Source: an uncultured Clostridia bacterium
GTDB taxonomy: Bacteria; Bacillota; Clostridia; Christensenellales; DTU072
Length of the DNA stretch: 64,000 nucleotides
Direction of reading: 5' to 3'
NCBI GenBank assembly: GCA_944372665.1
Contig: CALVZV010000002.1
Span: forward strand, 17,297-81,296
The position numbers and the translations under genes were made by a program. The notes beneath the pieces are model-generated. The model saw only the letters and a program-made list of their open reading frames with translations. It was not told where the DNA came from and ran no database searches. Below are positions 62,325 through 64,000 of the stretch, piece after piece (the first letter of the stretch is position 1; each line of letters starts with the position of its first letter).

Positions 62325-64000
62325 GATTCGCCCACCTCCTTGAGTTCAAAATTAAAGTAATAGTCGGGGATAATATAAATATCCGTATTAGCAAACAAGT
62401 CGCATTGCTCGGTTGTGAAAAGAACATTTTTAGAAACGTATAGAGCTTTGACATCAGAATAATTCTCCCAATTTGCCTGAAGCTCGTCCACTTCCTCATC
62501 GCTCATTACCATTATGTAATTACTGCCGTCGATCTTAACGCCATGCTCAAGCTGAATCATTTCCGTCATGTGTTTCAAAAGAGCATCGGATAAATATTCC
62601 TCTTTGCGAGATACAAAATCGGTTTTATAGTATTTCAAATTAAACGGAATTGCAGCATATTTCCCATAGCCATGTGCAACATTCCTTAATCTTGGATAGG
62701 TTTTTTCTTCGCAAATATTATTCTCATTATTCGTACATAAAATGAATTTGCGAGTTCCGCCGTCTTCTGCATTTAAAGCGACAACAGCGTGTCCCGTGGT
62801 TGCGCTTCCTGCAAAAAAATCCAATACGGTTATATCTTTTTCAGGATAAAGGCTTATAATTTGTTTAAGCAGATCTACGGGCTTTTTACCGTTAGAAAAT
62901 TCAACCGCACCTTCTTTAGTAACATTTTTCATTGCACCATTCATATCCCAATATGTGCCTTGCAAATCTCTTTTATATAACTCGCCATCAATTTCCTCTG
63001 ATGTATCTTTTAACCAAACAAACAATCTACATTTATCGCCTTTATAAAATTGTTCATAAATGTGTCCTTTATTTTTTCCAGTTTTCGGTACGTATTCAAT
63101 GGATAATAAATCGTCAGTTATGCCTTTTTCGACTCTAAAATCCATTACACGAGTTCTAATAGAAGTTTGAGCATTGGTAGTCTGAAAAATCTTAACACCA
63201 TATTTTTTATATGCTTCTTTTTCTGAAATACCCTCGTTTTCCGATACCTGTTTAACAGAAAGTATTTTGGGATTTTTGCGAAGGAACACCTTGATATCGT
63301 TTCCATCTCCGTCAACAGTAGAGCCAATATATTCTTTTTCACCTGGATCAAGCAAAACGGTAGTATATTTCCAACTTTTCCCTTCTTCGATATACCTTTG
63401 AATTAAATCGGAGATTTCGGTGTAAACATACGGCCCATTAAATAACGGCATAAAATCATAGGACTTGGCGTAAACAAAGATATATTCGCAGTTCTTTTTA
63501 AAACGCTTGTCCTCACCGCCACCGGAAGCACCAGCGATGTTTTTCATATTGACACTTATGATATTCAAAAAGTTACTTTCATCAAAAATATCATCGCAAA
63601 GGCACTTAAGTTGTGCCATTTCAATATCACTGATTTGAATAAATATAACCCCCTTTTCTGAAAGTAGCTCTTTGGCAATTCGCAGACGTTTTTCCATAAA
63701 GGAAAGCCATTTAGAATGACGGAAGGAATCTTCTTCTGCTACATAGTTATCATCGTATATGAAATCTTCGTGTCCGGTGTTATACGGAGGATCGATATAA
63801 ATTAAGTCGATCGCTCCTTTATGCGTCTTTTCCAAGAGATAGAGGCTATGAAGATTATCGCCTTCAAGCAAGAAATTGTAGTTTCCATCAGATACAAGCG
63901 ATATCTCTTTTTCTGCAACTTCGGTAAAGACGGGGATATTGGTTTGTATAGCTACATCAACTTTTTCCTCGTGTTGCTCCCAAACAAGTCCGTATTTCTT
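62318..64000 (-). CDS. mod: Type III DNA methyltransferase Mod (N terminus beyond window)
   Basis: The gene runs off the right edge; 560 residues are visible, beginning KKYGLVWEQHEE, the common N-terminal block of type III Mod proteins. Order is beta-class: motif IV DPPYNTG first, then motif I VLDFFAGSATTGHAV. The DPPY type indicates N6-adenine methylation. The region between the motifs, the target recognition domain, gives no site by inspection. It modifies one strand of an asymmetric site and guides Res. First visible gene of the four-gene operon. Confidence 0.95.
   Translation of the reverse strand, partial: KKYGLVWEQHEEKVDVAIQTNIPVFTEVAEKEISLVSDGNYNFLLEGDNLHSLYLLEKTHKGAIDLIYIDPPYNTGHEDFIYDDNYVAEEDSFRHSKWLSFMEKRLRIAKELLSEKGVIFIQISDIEMAQLKCLCDDIFDESNFLNIISVNMKNIAGASGGGEDKRFKKNCEYIFVYAKSYDFMPLFNGPYVYTEISDLIQRYIEEGKSWKYTTVLLDPGEKEYIGSTVDGDGNDIKVFLRKNPKILSVKQVSENEGISEKEAYKKYGVKIFQTTNAQTSIRTRVMDFRVEKGITDDLLSIEYVPKTGKNKGHIYEQFYKGDKCRLFVWLKDTSEEIDGELYKRDLQGTYWDMNGAMKNVTKEGAVEFSNGKKPVDLLKQIISLYPEKDITVLDFFAGSATTGHAVVALNAEDGGTRKFILCTNNENNICEEKTYPRLRNVAHGYGKYAAIPFNLKYYKTDFVSRKEEYLSDALLKHMTEMIQLEHGVKIDGSNYIMVMSDEEVDELQANWENYSDVKALYVSKNVLFTTEQCDLFANTDIYIIPDYYFNFELKEVGESW

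Overview
The window reads as a chromosomal stretch of an uncultured anaerobic Bacillota bacterium, most likely a gut-type member of the Clostridia. The basis is strong GGAGG-type ribosome binding sites, sigma-A-like promoters (TTGACA/TATAAT), a Gram-positive style BirA operator, a Na+-translocating decarboxylase beta subunit, a tungsten/molybdenum aldehyde oxidoreductase, InlB-type repeats and a collagen-like BclA-type protein. This assignment is inference; no rRNA or tRNA gene was seen.

Layout. 1-2.5 kb: the tail of a flavin disulfide oxidoreductase, then an unusual GlmM-GlmU(C-terminal) fusion for UDP-GlcNAc synthesis. 2.6-15.2 kb: one gene for a 4173-residue surface protein with an N-terminal membrane anchor, many divergent InlB-type repeats and a GLUG-type tail. 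15.2-18.7 kb: birA-bioY under a probable BirA operator, followed by a biotin-dependent decarboxylase beta subunit and a small OadG-like protein. 18.7-21.5 kb: cysE-cysS-(zinc-ribbon membrane protein) operon. 21.6-29.3 kb: ordinary genes (membrane protein, AI-2E family permease, divergent dehydrogenase-like protein, HAD phosphatase, beta-propeller-like lipoprotein, sugar acetyltransferase, RadC).

29.4-40.4 kb is a lower-GC glycan locus read outward from one control region that holds a perfect 20-bp palindrome. The right arm makes dTDP-glucose and a dTDP-4-amino-4,6-dideoxyhexose (RfbB, aminotransferase, RfbA) plus an ATP-grasp ligase. The left arm has a sugar-transfer ATP-grasp, a GT2, a GT56 (WecF-like) glycosyltransferase fused to a PglD/NeuD-like domain, another ATP-grasp and an epimerase. 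No flippase, polymerase or initiating phosphoglycosyltransferase is present, so the products probably decorate an existing acceptor.

40.5-43.5 kb: an RND/MMPL transporter split into two genes with a divergent TetR regulator. 43.8-44.7 kb: collagen-like protein. 44.9-54.7 kb: an eight-gene operon for an aldehyde:ferredoxin oxidoreductase and its pterin cofactor (aor-moaD-mogA-moeA-moeA/PBP-moaA-moaC-MOSC), divergent from an E1-like enzyme and a zinc alcohol dehydrogenase.

From about 55 kb to the right edge the DNA is markedly AT-rich and looks acquired. It holds a SppA/ClpP-like protease with a 64-residue partner, a broken serine-recombinase remnant, and a four-gene operon: type III restriction-modification (mod, res) followed by a 227-residue unknown and a 785-residue protein with a PD-(D/E)XK-like motif and a SEC-C zinc motif. 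The two trailing genes are the best candidates for an undescribed defence accessory. Starts were moved to the ATG preceded by a ribosome binding site wherever the longest open frame began at a poor GTG or TTG.
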